Source of the DNA: Azorhizobium doebereinerae UFLA1-100
Lineage (GTDB): Bacteria > Pseudomonadota > Alphaproteobacteria > Rhizobiales > Xanthobacteraceae
Assembly: GCF_000473085.1 (NCBI RefSeq)
Contig: NZ_AXBA01000011.1
Coordinates: 47,886 to 111,885 of the forward strand
Reading direction: 5' to 3'
Length of the DNA: 64,000 nucleotides
Shown: piece after piece, positions 15,142 to 24,048 of the stretch
How the letters are laid out: the number at the start of each line of letters is the position of its first letter
Numbering within the stretch: position 1 is the first letter of the stretch
Translations under genes and position numbers: made by a program
Notes under the pieces: model-generated
Told to the model about the DNA's origin: nothing
What the model saw: only the letters and a program-made list of their open reading frames with translations
The model's database searches: none

Positions 15142-16178
15142 CACCCCATCTCGCCATCACCATGGGCGACCCCGCGGGCGTCGGCCCCGAGATCATCGTC
15201 AAGGCCTGTCTGGCCTTGCGGGATCGGCTGGCCGCCGGTGATCTGCGCCTGCTCATCATCGGCAGCAAGCCGGCGCTGGATGGTGCGCGCACCATGCTCG
15301 GCGCCGCGATCGACATTCCGGAGGTGGGCGAGCGCGACGCGTGGCCGGGCCTCGCCTGCCTCCAGGCCGGGCCGGAGGGAGAGCCGATCCGTCCGGGCGT
15401 CCTGTCCGCCGATGGCGGCCGCTTCGCCTATCTCGCCGTCGAGGCGGGTGTGCGGCTCGCGACAGCCGGCCGCATCCAGGGCATCGTGACCGCGCCGCTC
15501 AACAAGGAGGCGCTGAACAAGGCGGGCTACAGATTCGCCGGCCATACGGACATGCTGGCCACCCTCACCGGCGCGAAGGGATCGGTGATGATGCTCGCCC
15601 ATGGCAACATGCGTGTCAGCCATGTCACCACCCATGTCGCGCTGAAGGACGTGCCCGCCAAGCTCACGCCGGAGCGCCTGCGCTATGTGATCGAGCGCAC
15701 GGACGAGGCGCTCTCCGCTTTGGCGCTGGGGCGCCGGCGCATCGCCATCGCCGCGCTCAATCCGCATGCGGGGGAGGGCGGCCTGTTCGGTCGCGAGGAC
15801 GACGAGGTCTCGGTGCCCACCATCGCCAGGGCGGTCGAGGACGGCTTCGACGTCGTAGGGCCGGTCCCCGGCGACACGGTGTTCGTCAAGCTCCGGGCCG
15901 GCCAGTTCGATGCCGTGGTCGCCATGTATCACGACCAGGGGCACATTCCGGTTAAGCTGCTCGGCTTCAACGTCAATCCCGAGACCGGAACCTGGGATGC
16001 CTTGTCGGGCGTGAACATCACGCTCGGCCTGCCCATCGTGCGTACGTCCGTGGACCACGGCACCGCCTTCGACATCGCCGGCAAGGGCATCGCCAATGAG
16101 CTGAGCCTCATCGAGGCCATCGCCTATGCCGAAAGACTGGCTGCTGCGCGGGGCATTTCCGCCCGCGACGCGGCGTGA
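15138..16178 (+). CDS. PdxA2-type 4-phosphate sugar-acid dehydrogenase
   Basis: A 346-residue member of the PdxA family. Signature motifs are TMGDPAGVGPEI at the N-terminus, FAGHTDMLA, MYHDQGHIPVKLLGF (metal ligands) and VDHGTAFDIAG. PdxA itself acts on 4-hydroxythreonine-4-phosphate in vitamin B6 synthesis. The PdxA2 subgroup, next to a DUF1537 kinase, oxidises and decarboxylates D-threonate/D-erythronate 4-phosphate to dihydroxyacetone phosphate. The coupling to the kinase gene favours the catabolic role. Confidence 0.88.
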   Translation: MTPHLAITMGDPAGVGPEIIVKACLALRDRLAAGDLRLLIIGSKPALDGARTMLGAAIDIPEVGERDAWPGLACLQAGPEGEPIRPGVLSADGGRFAYLAVEAGVRLATAGRIQGIVTAPLNKEALNKAGYRFAGHTDMLATLTGAKGSVMMLAHGNMRVSHVTTHVALKDVPAKLTPERLRYVIERTDEALSALALGRRRIAIAALNPHAGEGGLFGREDDEVSVPTIARAVEDGFDVVGPVPGDTVFVKLRAGQFDAVVAMYHDQGHIPVKLLGFNVNPETGTWDALSGVNITLGLPIVRTSVDHGTAFDIAGKGIANELSLIEAIAYAERLAAARGISARDAA

Positions 16179-16192
16179 AGGAGAGAGTTCGC

Positions 16193-17350
16193 ATGAATGT
16201 CCATCGCTCTCCCATCGCCTCGGCCAGCCTGGCGGCGCCGATCGCCATCCAGCGGCCACGGGTCATCGAGTTCGGCGCCGGCGTCGCGGGCCTGGCCGGC
16301 CGCTGGGCGGCCGAGCACGGGCTGTCCCGCATCCTCGTCATCGCCGATGCCTTCAACGCCGCCCGTGTGGATGTGCTGGAGCTGAAGGGTGAGGTGAGGG
16401 TCTTCGGCACCGTGAAGCCGGAGCCGGACGTCGCCAATCTGGACGCGGCGCTCGCGCTCGCGGTCGAGGTGGCGCCGGATCTGGTCATCGGCTTCGGCGG
16501 CGGCAGCGCGATGGATCTCGCCAAGCTGGTGGCGGTGCTGCCGTCCAGCGGGCAGACGCTGGCGGAGGTGGTCGGTCCCGAGAAGGTCCGCGCCAGGGGC
16601 GCGCGGCTGATGCAGGTGCCCACGACCTCCGGCACGGGCAGCGAGGCGGGCACGCGGGCGCTGGTGACCGACCCTGCCACCCAGAACAAGCTGGCGGTCC
16701 AGAGCCTGCACATGCTCGCCGACATCGCCATCATCGACCCGGCCCTGACCCTCACGGTGCCGCCCGCCGTCACCGCCGCCACCGGCGTCGATGCCCTGGC
16801 CCATTGCGTGGAGGCTTTCACCAGCCGCAAGGCGCATCCGCTGATCGACATGTATGCCCTGGAGGGCGTGTCGCTGGTGGGGCGCTTTCTCGCGCGGGCG
16901 GTCGAGAATGGCGCGGATGTCGAGGCCCGTGCCGGCCTGTCGCTGGCCTCGCTCTATGGCGGCTTCTGCCTCGGCCCGGTCAACACCACGGCCGGCCATG
17001 CGGTGGCCTATCCGCTCGGCACCCGCCACCACATCGCCCATGGCGCGGCGAACGCCCTGATCTTTCCGCACACGCTCGCCTTCAACGCGCCGGTGGCGGC
17101 GGAGAAGACGGCCGCCATCCTCTCGGCCCTGGGCCTTGAGCCTTCCCCGCACCAGGAAGAGGTGTTCGGCGCCGCCTATGGCTATTGCGCGAAGCTCGGC
17201 TGCGAGATGCGGCTTTCCGCCCTCCACGTGCCGCGGGCCGACCTGCCCGAGATGGCGCGCGAAGCGCACGCCATCCGCCGCCTGCTGGACAACAACCCGC
17301 GTGACATCAGCCGCGAGGAGATCCTCGCCCTCTATGAGAAGGCCTATTGA
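16193..17350 (+). CDS. Iron-containing alcohol dehydrogenase
   Basis: A 385-residue group III alcohol dehydrogenase. The NAD-binding GGGSAMDLAK, the TSGTGSEAGTRALVTD motif and the metal-binding NTTAGHAVAYPLGTRHHIAHG region are intact. GGAGAGAG precedes the ATG at 16193. In this operon it probably oxidises an alcohol or sugar acid feeding the kinase/PdxA2 pair, or reduces an aldehyde product; the substrate is not readable. Confidence 0.87.
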   Translation: MNVHRSPIASASLAAPIAIQRPRVIEFGAGVAGLAGRWAAEHGLSRILVIADAFNAARVDVLELKGEVRVFGTVKPEPDVANLDAALALAVEVAPDLVIGFGGGSAMDLAKLVAVLPSSGQTLAEVVGPEKVRARGARLMQVPTTSGTGSEAGTRALVTDPATQNKLAVQSLHMLADIAIIDPALTLTVPPAVTAATGVDALAHCVEAFTSRKAHPLIDMYALEGVSLVGRFLARAVENGADVEARAGLSLASLYGGFCLGPVNTTAGHAVAYPLGTRHHIAHGAANALIFPHTLAFNAPVAAEKTAAILSALGLEPSPHQEEVFGAAYGYCAKLGCEMRLSALHVPRADLPEMAREAHAIRRLLDNNPRDISREEILALYEKAY

Positions 17351-17351
17351 G

Positions 17352-18554
17352 ATGGGATCCCATCAGCCGGTCATCGAGCCCGAGGATCTGACCGAGCGCA
17401 GCGGCATCCTGCACCCGCGCGCCGGCGATGCCGCGCGGGTCGAGGCCTATCTGCCTTCGCCCTGCGTCCAGAACCATGCGGCCAATATCGCGGTGCTCGG
17501 CAATGGCGACCTGGCGACGGTCTGGTTCGGCGGCACGCAGGAAGGCATTTCCGACATCTCGGTCTATTTCTCGCGTCTTGCCCGCGGTGCCGACCGCTGG
17601 ACGCAGCCGCAGAAGCTCTCGGACGATCCCACTCGTTCCGAGCAGAATCCGGTGCTGTTCACGGCCCCCGGCGGGGAGCTCTGGCTGATCTGGACCGCGC
17701 AGGTCTCCGGCAATCAGGACACGGCCTTCGTCCGCAAGCGCATTTCGCGTGATCACGGCCTCACCTGGGGGCCGATCGAGACGCTGTTCGAGGCGCCGGA
17801 GGGCGGCGGCCTGTTCGTGCGCCAGCCGCCGGTGGTGCTCGATGACGGGGCGTGGGTCATTCCGGTGTTCCATTGCGCGAGCGTGCCCGGCGCCAGATGG
17901 GTCGGCGACCGCGACACGAGCGCGGTGCGTCTCTCCACCGACGCGGGGCGCACCTGGAGCGAATACCCGGTGCCGGGCTCGCTGGGGTGCGTGCACATGA
18001 ACGTGCTGAAGACGAAGGAGGGCCTGCTTGCCCTCTATCGCAGCCGTTGGGCGGAATTCATCCATGCCAGCCGCTCCACGGACGGCCGCGCCTGGACGGC
18101 GCCGGTGGCGACGTAACTGCCCAACAACAACTCCTCCATCCAGGCCACGGTGCTCGCCGACGGGCGCATCGCCCTCGTGTTCAACAATGCGAGCCGGAAG
18201 GACGCCACCGACCGCCGCACCGGGCTCTATGACGATCTGGAGGACGACGGAGCGCCCGCAGCGCCGGTGCCGGCACCCGAGGCGGCCGGGCGTTCCGCCT
18301 TCTGGGGCGCGCCGCGCGCGCCCATGACGCTCGCGATCTCGCAGGATGGCGGGCGGACGTGGCCGCGGATGCGCGACCTGGAGGTCGGCGACGGCTATTG
18401 CATGACCAACAATTCGAAGGACGGCCTCAACCGCGAGTTCTCCTATCCGTCGATCACCCAGACGGCGGACGGGATGCTTCAGATCGCGTTCACCTACTAC
18501 CGCCGCGCCATCAAGCACGTCCGCGTCGCGCCCGAATGGGTGGCGGGGGCGTGA
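17352..18554 (+). pseudogene. Sialidase-like BNR-repeat protein, interrupted by an in-frame TAA
   Basis: A 401-codon reading frame for a cytoplasmic (no signal peptide) sialidase-superfamily beta-propeller. Four Asp-box motifs are visible: SRDHGLTWG, STDAGRTWS, STDGRAWT and SQDGGRTWP. Codon 255 (18114-18116) is TAA, yet the same frame continues at once with LPNNNSSIQATVLADGR and the rest of the fold up to the normal end. A one-base change from GAA would explain it, since TELPNNN is a natural reading. Start at 17352, with AGAAGG upstream. It follows the Fe-ADH gene by one base. Either a fresh nonsense mutation or a consensus error. Confidence 0.85.
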
Positions 18555-18588
18555 CGTGATCGAGAAAAGAATGAGCAGGGAGACTCCC

Positions 18589-19398
18589 ATGGCTGCCTTC
18601 GCGCAAGCCCAACCGATCGATCCGGCCGCCGCCGCGCTGGGCGACCTCATCCGCATCCGCGGGCTGGAGAAGACCTATGCGGACGGCAGCGTGCACGCGC
18701 TGTCCAACATCAACCTGGACATCCGGGACGGCGAGTTCGTGTGCGTCGTCGGCCCGTCCGGCTGCGGCAAGTCCACGCTGCTGCGCATCCTCGCCGGGCT
18801 GGACGATTACGACACCGGCACCGCGGCGCTGGACGGCAAGGCCATCACCGGCCCGTCCCGGGACGTGGGGGTGGTGTTCCAGGCCGCGAACCTGCTGCCG
18901 TGGCTGACGGTGCGCGAGAACGTGGCGCTGCCGCTGCGCGTCGGCGGCAAGCAGGTCGGCCAGGCGGAGGACGTCGACCGGCTGCTCGACGTGGCCGGGC
19001 TGAAGGACTTCGGCCATCGCTTCCCTTATGAGCTGTCCGGCGGGATGCAGCAGCGGGCCGGCATCTGCCGCGCCCTGGTGCGCAGCCCGCGCGTGCTGCT
19101 CATGGACGAGCCGTTCGGCGCGCTGGACGCGCTGACCCGCGAGCGCATGAACCTGGAGCTCCAGCGCATCTGGCAGGCCAGCCGGAAGACCGTGATGCTG
19201 ATCACGCACTCGATTTCCGAGGCGATCTTCCTGGCCGACCGGGTGGTGGTGATGTCCGCCCGTCCGGGCCGCGTCATCCGCGAGCTGGAGGTGCCGATCC
19301 CGCGTCCGCGCAGCAACGACGGCATCATCAGCCATCCGGCCTATCCGGCGCTCGCCAAGGAGATCCGGGGCCTGCTCAACGCGCAGGGAGACGAGTGA
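18589..19398 (+). CDS. NitT/TauT-type ABC transporter ATP-binding protein
   Basis: A 269-residue ATPase of the nitrate/sulfonate/taurine importer family. Walker A is GPSGCGKST (about 55-63), the Q-loop region reads VFQAANLLPWLTV, the signature is LSGGMQQRAGICRAL and Walker B is LLMDEPFGALDA. AGGGAG lies six bases before the ATG at 18589; GTG 18556 and ATG 18571 are alternatives. Operates with the permease and binding protein that follow. Confidence 0.9.
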   Translation: MAAFAQAQPIDPAAAALGDLIRIRGLEKTYADGSVHALSNINLDIRDGEFVCVVGPSGCGKSTLLRILAGLDDYDTGTAALDGKAITGPSRDVGVVFQAANLLPWLTVRENVALPLRVGGKQVGQAEDVDRLLDVAGLKDFGHRFPYELSGGMQQRAGICRALVRSPRVLLMDEPFGALDALTRERMNLELQRIWQASRKTVMLITHSISEAIFLADRVVVMSARPGRVIRELEVPIPRPRSNDGIISHPAYPALAKEIRGLLNAQGDE

Positions 19399-20270
19399 TG
19401 AGCGAGGCGAAGACTTCCGTCCTGGCCAATGTCACCGCCATCGAGGCGGCCGCGCCCAAGGCCCCGGCCGTCGCGGGCCGGAAGCGGCGCGGGAAGGGCG
19501 CGGGCGGCACCGTCATCATGGTGCTGGGCCTGCTGATCCTGTTCGGCGGGTGGGCGCTGGCGGTGAAATATCTCGAGATCCCGTCCTACATCCTGCCCTC
19601 GCCGGTGGCGGTCTGGCACGCGCTCTGGTCCGGCATCGCCGTGAGCCCGTCGAGCCCGCTCGGCTATTATCTGCCGCTGTGGGGCACCTTGAAGAATGCG
19701 GCCATCGGCCTTGCCATCGGCTCGGGCCTCGGCCTCGTGCTCGGCTCGCTCATGGCGGAGAGCCGGGTGATCGAGAAGCTGCTGATGCCTTATGCCTTCG
19801 CGCTCCAGAGCCTGCCCAAGGTGGCGATCGCCCCGCTGGTGGTGATCTGGTTCGGCTTCGGCGACGGCTCGAAGGTGGCGATCTCGGCCCTGCTGGCCTT
19901 CTTCCCGATGCTGATCAACAGCTTTACCGGCCTGCGGGCGGTGGAGCCGGAGCGCATCGACCTGATGCGCTCGCTCTCCGCCTCGCGGTTCGAGACCTAC
20001 CGCATCGTGAAGCTTCCCAACGCCGCGCCCTACATCTTCGCCGGCCTCGACATGGCGGTGGTCTACGCCTTGCTCGGCACCATCGTCGCGGAATTCCTGG
20101 GCGCGCAGCAGGGCATGGGGGTGGTGATCACCCAGGCGCAGGCGGTCACCGACGTGGCCGGCGTGTTCGCGGCGCTCGTCATCCTCGGCGCCATGGGCAT
20201 CCTGCTCCACGGCATCGTCCGCGGCCTCGAAGCCCGGATCGTCCATTGGGGCGACCGCGGCCGGAAATAA
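19398..20270 (+). CDS. NitT/TauT-type ABC transporter permease
   Basis: A 290-residue inner-membrane permease with about six helices and a charged cytoplasmic N-terminus (about 35 residues). The EAA-type coupling loop is RSLSASRFETYRIVKLPNA, and SYILPSPVAVW is a family hallmark. The ATG shares its A with the stop of the ATPase gene (TGATG overlap). The substrate class (sulfonate, sugar acid or other) cannot be assigned from the permease. Confidence 0.9.
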   Translation: MSEAKTSVLANVTAIEAAAPKAPAVAGRKRRGKGAGGTVIMVLGLLILFGGWALAVKYLEIPSYILPSPVAVWHALWSGIAVSPSSPLGYYLPLWGTLKNAAIGLAIGSGLGLVLGSLMAESRVIEKLLMPYAFALQSLPKVAIAPLVVIWFGFGDGSKVAISALLAFFPMLINSFTGLRAVEPERIDLMRSLSASRFETYRIVKLPNAAPYIFAGLDMAVVYALLGTIVAEFLGAQQGMGVVITQAQAVTDVAGVFAALVILGAMGILLHGIVRGLEARIVHWGDRGRK

Positions 20271-20307
20271 GCAGCCAAGATCAAAAGAAAACATGAGGGA
20301 GAAGGTC

Positions 20308-21378
20308 ATGATCACACGCAGGCAATGGCTTCAGGCGAGCAGCGCCTTCGCGGCGGCTCTCGCGCTCGGTCCGCGCTCCGTCATGGCGCAGCCGGTCAAG
20401 ACCGTGAAGGTGGGGGTGGGGCTGAAGTCGATCAATGCCAGCGTCATCAACCTGCTGATCGGCGAAGCGCTGGGCTACAATGCCGAGGAGGGCTTCAAGG
20501 TCCAGGGCATGGCGCTCGGCGGCAATGCCAACGTCCAGGTGGCGACCAACAAGGGCGACGTGGACGTGGGCATCGGCGTCCCGTCCTACGCTCTGCCGAT
20601 CCTCGCCAAGGGCGAGTGGGGCAATGCGCTGTGGTTCTACCAGTACACCTATCCCTATAAATGGGACGTGGCGGTGAAGCCCGGCGGGCCGATCAAGGCC
20701 TATGCCGACCTCAAGGGCAAGAATATCGGCGTGTCGGACTTTGGCGGCACCGAGTATCCGGTCACGCGCAACGTCCTCAAGTCGCTGGGCGTCGATCCGG
20801 ACAAGGACGTGAAATGGACCGCCGTGGGCGCGGGGGTGCCGGCGGGCGTGGCCTTGCAGCGGGGCGCGATCGATGCGCTCGCCTATTACGACACCGGCTT
20901 CGGCATCATCGACGGCGCCGGCATTCCGTTCGAGCTGGTGCAGCGGCCGAGCAACCTGCCCATGATCGGCGGGCAGTTCCTGATGGGCCTGCGCGAGCGC
21001 ATCCAGGCCGAGCGGCAGCTGTTCGTCGGCTTCGGGCGCTCGACCGCCAAGGCGTCCTATTTCATCCTCGCCAACCCGCAGGCCGGCGCCAAGGCCTTCC
21101 TGAAGCTCTATCCCGAGACCGCGCCGCGCGGTTCCACTGAGGAGCAGGCGGTGAAGTCGGTCATCGAGGCCATCAGCCGCCGGATCAAGCTCTACGAGCC
21201 GCCCTATCCGGGCGCCAAGATGGGCAGCATCCGCGAGGACGAGTTCGTGACGGAAGCCAGGATGAACGATCTCGCCATCACCGATTTCTCGAAGATCTAT
21301 ACCAACGATCTCATCAACGAGATCAACAATTTCGACGTGGAGAAGATCCGGGCGCAGGCACGCGCCTACGGCCTGTGA
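20308..21378 (+). CDS. ABC transporter substrate-binding protein (NMT1/TauA-like)
   Basis: A 356-residue periplasmic protein. The signal TRRQWLQASSAFAAALALG has the twin arginine of Tat substrates and ends near SVMAQP. The mature part has the NMT1/SsuA fold features VKVGVGLKSINASVINLLIG, DVDVGIGVPSY and DLKGKNIGVSDFGGTEY. GGGAGAAGG precedes the ATG at 20308. It should deliver the substrate that the kinase/PdxA2 route consumes. Confidence 0.88.
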   Translation: MITRRQWLQASSAFAAALALGPRSVMAQPVKTVKVGVGLKSINASVINLLIGEALGYNAEEGFKVQGMALGGNANVQVATNKGDVDVGIGVPSYALPILAKGEWGNALWFYQYTYPYKWDVAVKPGGPIKAYADLKGKNIGVSDFGGTEYPVTRNVLKSLGVDPDKDVKWTAVGAGVPAGVALQRGAIDALAYYDTGFGIIDGAGIPFELVQRPSNLPMIGGQFLMGLRERIQAERQLFVGFGRSTAKASYFILANPQAGAKAFLKLYPETAPRGSTEEQAVKSVIEAISRRIKLYEPPYPGAKMGSIREDEFVTEARMNDLAITDFSKIYTNDLINEINNFDVEKIRAQARAYGL

Positions 21379-22082
21379 CGTCCTCTCCCGCGACGGGGAA
21401 CGGGCGCGCGCGGCGCGCGCTCGTCACCGGGGTGAGCTCGGGGATCGGGCAGGCCATCGCCCGGCATCTGCTGGATCACGGCTGGCAGGTCACGGGCTTC
21501 AGCCGCGGCGTGCCGGCCATCGCGCATGAGGCGCTGCACCATGTGCCGGTGGACATCGCCGAGCGGGCCGCGCTCGCAGCGGCGCTGGATCAAATTGCCT
21601 CGCTCGATGCCGTCGTGCACGCGGCCGGCATTCTGCGGGTGGGAACGCTGGGCGCGCTCGATCCGGAGAACGGACGGGCCATGTGGCGGCTCCATGTGGA
21701 TGCCGCCGAGCAGATGATCGAGGCGCTCGTGCCGAAGCTCCCCGATGGCGGGCGCATCGTCTTCATCGGCAGCCGCACGGCGGCGGGATCGGCCGGGCGG
21801 GCGCAATATGCGGCGACCAAGGCGGCGCTGGTGGGCATGGCGCGGTCCTTCGCCATCGAGCTGGCGCCGCGCCGGATCACCGTCAACGTGGTCTCCCCCG
21901 GAGCGACCGATACGCCCATGCTCAAGGATCCCAACCGCGCCTCGGTCTCACCCAAGGTGCCGCCCATGGGCCGCCTGGTGCAGCCCGAGGAGATCGCCGC
22001 CCTGACCGCGTTCCTGCTCTCGGAAGGGGCGGCCAGCCTCACCGGCCAGCAGATCGTCGTGTGCGGCGGAGCCTCGCTCTAG
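21375..22082 (+). CDS. SDR-family oxidoreductase
   Basis: A 235-residue classical short-chain dehydrogenase/reductase. The cofactor motif is TGVSSGIG, the catalytic Ser is in FIGSRTAAGSAG and the catalytic pair is YAATK. It starts with GTG overlapping the stop of the binding-protein gene (GTGA), so it ends the GntR-controlled operon. Substrate unknown; a polyol or sugar-acid oxidation step is likely. Confidence 0.85.
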   Translation: MTSSPATGNGRARRALVTGVSSGIGQAIARHLLDHGWQVTGFSRGVPAIAHEALHHVPVDIAERAALAAALDQIASLDAVVHAAGILRVGTLGALDPENGRAMWRLHVDAAEQMIEALVPKLPDGGRIVFIGSRTAAGSAGRAQYAATKAALVGMARSFAIELAPRRITVNVVSPGATDTPMLKDPNRASVSPKVPPMGRLVQPEEIAALTAFLLSEGAASLTGQQIVVCGGASL

Positions 22083-22107
22083 GCGGCCGGCGCGGCGCCA
22101 ATTTCAT

Positions 22108-22124
22108 GTTCCGCAATGCGAAAC
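22108..22124. promoter_or_regulatory. Candidate second IclR operator
   Basis: GTTCCGCAATGCGAAAC is an imperfect inverted repeat (GTTCCG-N5-CGAAAC) and matches the strong IclR-type palindrome at 24878-24894 at 12 of its central 15 positions. It lies about 150 bases upstream of the second SDR gene. Confidence 0.45.
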
Positions 22125-22176
22125 GGCGCGCGATACCTCAGGCCCGGCGCCGCTTCCCCTGTAGAAGCCTAGACCC

Positions 22177-22222
22177 GCCGAGGGATCGGACCTGCCGAGG
22201 GATCAGCCCTGCCGGGAGACGG
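22177..22222. repeat. 17-bp tandem repeat upstream of an SDR gene
   Basis: Two 17-bp units beginning GCCGAGGGATC (22177-22193 and 22194-22210) and a degraded third start (22211-22222). It sits in the leader of the SDR gene at 22276. Confidence 0.6.
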
Positions 22223-22275
22223 CCCGGCCACGCGGCGTGACACCCCTCGGGGCGTGGCGGAAGAGGAGCGGGCGC

Positions 22276-23049
22276 ATGACGGACGATCTGTTCTCGGTGG
22301 CGGGCAAGGTCGCGCTGGTGACGGGCGGCACCAGCGGAATCGGCGCGATGATCGCGCGCGGCTTCGTCCGGCGGGGGGTGAAGACCTATATCGCCTCGCG
22401 CGACGCGGACCGCAGCCGGGCGGCAGCGACGGAACTGTCCCGCGAGGGCCACTGCATCGGCCTGGCGGCGGACCTCGCGTCCGATGAAGGCCCCGAGCGT
22501 CTCGCCGCGCTGGTCGCCGGGCATGAGGGGCGTCTCGACATCCTGGTCAACAATGCCGGCGCCAACGATCGCGCCACCATCGAGACGGCGACGCCGGAGA
22601 TGTGGGATTTCGTGCTGAACGTGAACCTGCGCGCGCCCTTCTTCCTCATCCAGAAGCTGCTGCCGCTGCTGCGCGCCGCGGCCAGCGAGGAGGCGCCCGC
22701 GCGGATCATCAATGTGGGCTCCATCGGCGGCCTGCACATTCCCGGCTGGGAGGCCTATCCCTACGGCGGGTCGAAGGCGGCGCTCCACCACCTCACGCGC
22801 GCGCTCGCCAAGCGCCTGGGGCCGGACCGCATCCTGGTCAATGCCATCGCCCCGGGGCCCTTCCCCTCGCGCCTGACCGACACCGCGTCCGATGCAGTGA
22901 AGAAGAGCGTCGAGACCTATGTTCCCCTCAAGCGCTCGGGCCGGGCCGAGGATGTGGAGGGCCTGACCGTCTTCCTCGCCTCGCGCGCCGGCGCCTATGT
23001 CAACGGCTGCACCATCCCGCTCGACGGCGGCTATCTGGCGGCGCTGTGA
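22276..23049 (+). CDS. SDR-family oxidoreductase
   Basis: A 257-residue short-chain dehydrogenase. The Rossmann motif is TGGTSGIG, the NNAG structural motif is VNNAGAND, the Ser is in NVGSIGGLHIPG and the catalytic pair is YGGSK. The C-terminus NGCTIPLDGGY is typical of the family. GGAAGAGGAG precedes the ATG. It is separated from the preceding SDR by about 190 bases that contain an IclR-like palindrome, so it probably belongs to the IclR regulon rather than the GntR operon. Confidence 0.87.
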   Translation: MTDDLFSVAGKVALVTGGTSGIGAMIARGFVRRGVKTYIASRDADRSRAAATELSREGHCIGLAADLASDEGPERLAALVAGHEGRLDILVNNAGANDRATIETATPEMWDFVLNVNLRAPFFLIQKLLPLLRAAASEEAPARIINVGSIGGLHIPGWEAYPYGGSKAALHHLTRALAKRLGPDRILVNAIAPGPFPSRLTDTASDAVKKSVETYVPLKRSGRAEDVEGLTVFLASRAGAYVNGCTIPLDGGYLAAL

Positions 23050-23055
23050 TGCGAG

Positions 23056-23090
23056 GCGGGGGGCGCCGCGTGGCGCCGCCCCCCCTATCG
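23056..23090. terminator. GC-rich hairpin between convergent genes
   Basis: A G-run, CGCC/GGCG core and C-run form a strong, slightly bulged hairpin between the convergent SDR and BKACE genes, which are only 47 bases apart. It probably stops transcription from both sides. Confidence 0.5.
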
Positions 23091-23096
23091 TCCCGC

Positions 23097-24002
23097 CTAT
23101 TCGGCCGCCGCGGCCGTCTCGACCAGGCCGAGCAGGCGGCGCGCCTCGCGCGGGGTGGCGATCGCGCCGCCGAGGGTTTCGACGATGGCGCGGGCCTTTT
23201 CCACCAAGGCGGCGTTCGAGCGCGCCAGAACCCCCTTCTCAAGATAGACCGCGTCCTCAAGGCCGATGCGGACATGCCCGCCGGCGAGATAGGACTGGGC
23301 AAGCATGGGAAACGCGCTGCGGCCCACCCCGAAGGCGGTCCAGAACGCGCCCGGCGGCAACAGGCTGCGGCCGTGCAGCAAGGTCTCGGGCGTTGCCGGG
23401 AAGCCGTATTTCACGCCGAGCACCAGCGAGCAGACCACCGGCCCGCCGAGCGCCCGGTCGGCGATCAGGTCGCGCAGCAGTGCGGTGTCCCCGGTGTCGA
23501 ACAGCTCGATCTCCGGCAGCACGCCGGCCTCCCGGATGATCGCCGCCATGCGCCGGATGTTGCGCGGCGTGTTGATGACGACCTCCGCGCCGGAATTCAT
23601 CGTGTTGAGATCGAGCGTGCAGATGTCCGGCCTCAGCACGCTCACGTGCGCCACGCGGCGCTCCGGCGTCGTGAGCGTGGTTCCCGGCGCCGCGACCTTC
23701 GGATCCGCCTCGCCCGGCACGAAGCGCCCGCCGGGCCCGGTGGTCAGGTTGATCACCACGTCGCCGTTGCGCTCGCGGATGCGATCGATCACCTCGCGAT
23801 AGAGGTCCAGTTCCATGGACGGGCGTCCCGTCGCCGGATCGCGCACATGAATATGGACGATCGCCGCGCCGGCTTCCGCCGCCTCCAGGCATGAGCGCGC
23901 GATCTCGGCCGGCGTCACCGGCAGGTGCGGGGTCTGGTCCCGCGTGGTCAGATTGCCGGTGACGGCGCAGGTGATGACGGTCTTGGCATTGCTTGGGGCC
24001 AT
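23097..24002 (-). CDS. BKACE-family beta-keto acid cleavage enzyme
   Basis: A 301-residue member of the DUF849/BKACE family, (beta/alpha)8 Zn2+ enzymes that condense a beta-keto acid with acetyl-CoA and release acetoacetate plus a new CoA ester. The zinc-binding VHIHVRDPATGRPS motif lies near residue 49, and NLTTGPGG and CTLDLNTMNSG are family blocks. It lies 46 bases downstream of the IclR gene on the same strand and is probably cotranscribed with it. Substrate specificity varies widely in the family and cannot be assigned. Confidence 0.88.
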   Translation of the reverse strand: MAPSNAKTVITCAVTGNLTTRDQTPHLPVTPAEIARSCLEAAEAGAAIVHIHVRDPATGRPSMELDLYREVIDRIRERNGDVVINLTTGPGGRFVPGEADPKVAAPGTTLTTPERRVAHVSVLRPDICTLDLNTMNSGAEVVINTPRNIRRMAAIIREAGVLPEIELFDTGDTALLRDLIADRALGGPVVCSLVLGVKYGFPATPETLLHGRSLLPPGAFWTAFGVGRSAFPMLAQSYLAGGHVRIGLEDAVYLEKGVLARSNAALVEKARAIVETLGGAIATPREARRLLGLVETAAAAE

Positions 24003-24048
24003 TGCATTCTCCTCCTTGATCGCCCGGGGTTAGCAGGCGGGCCGGAGG

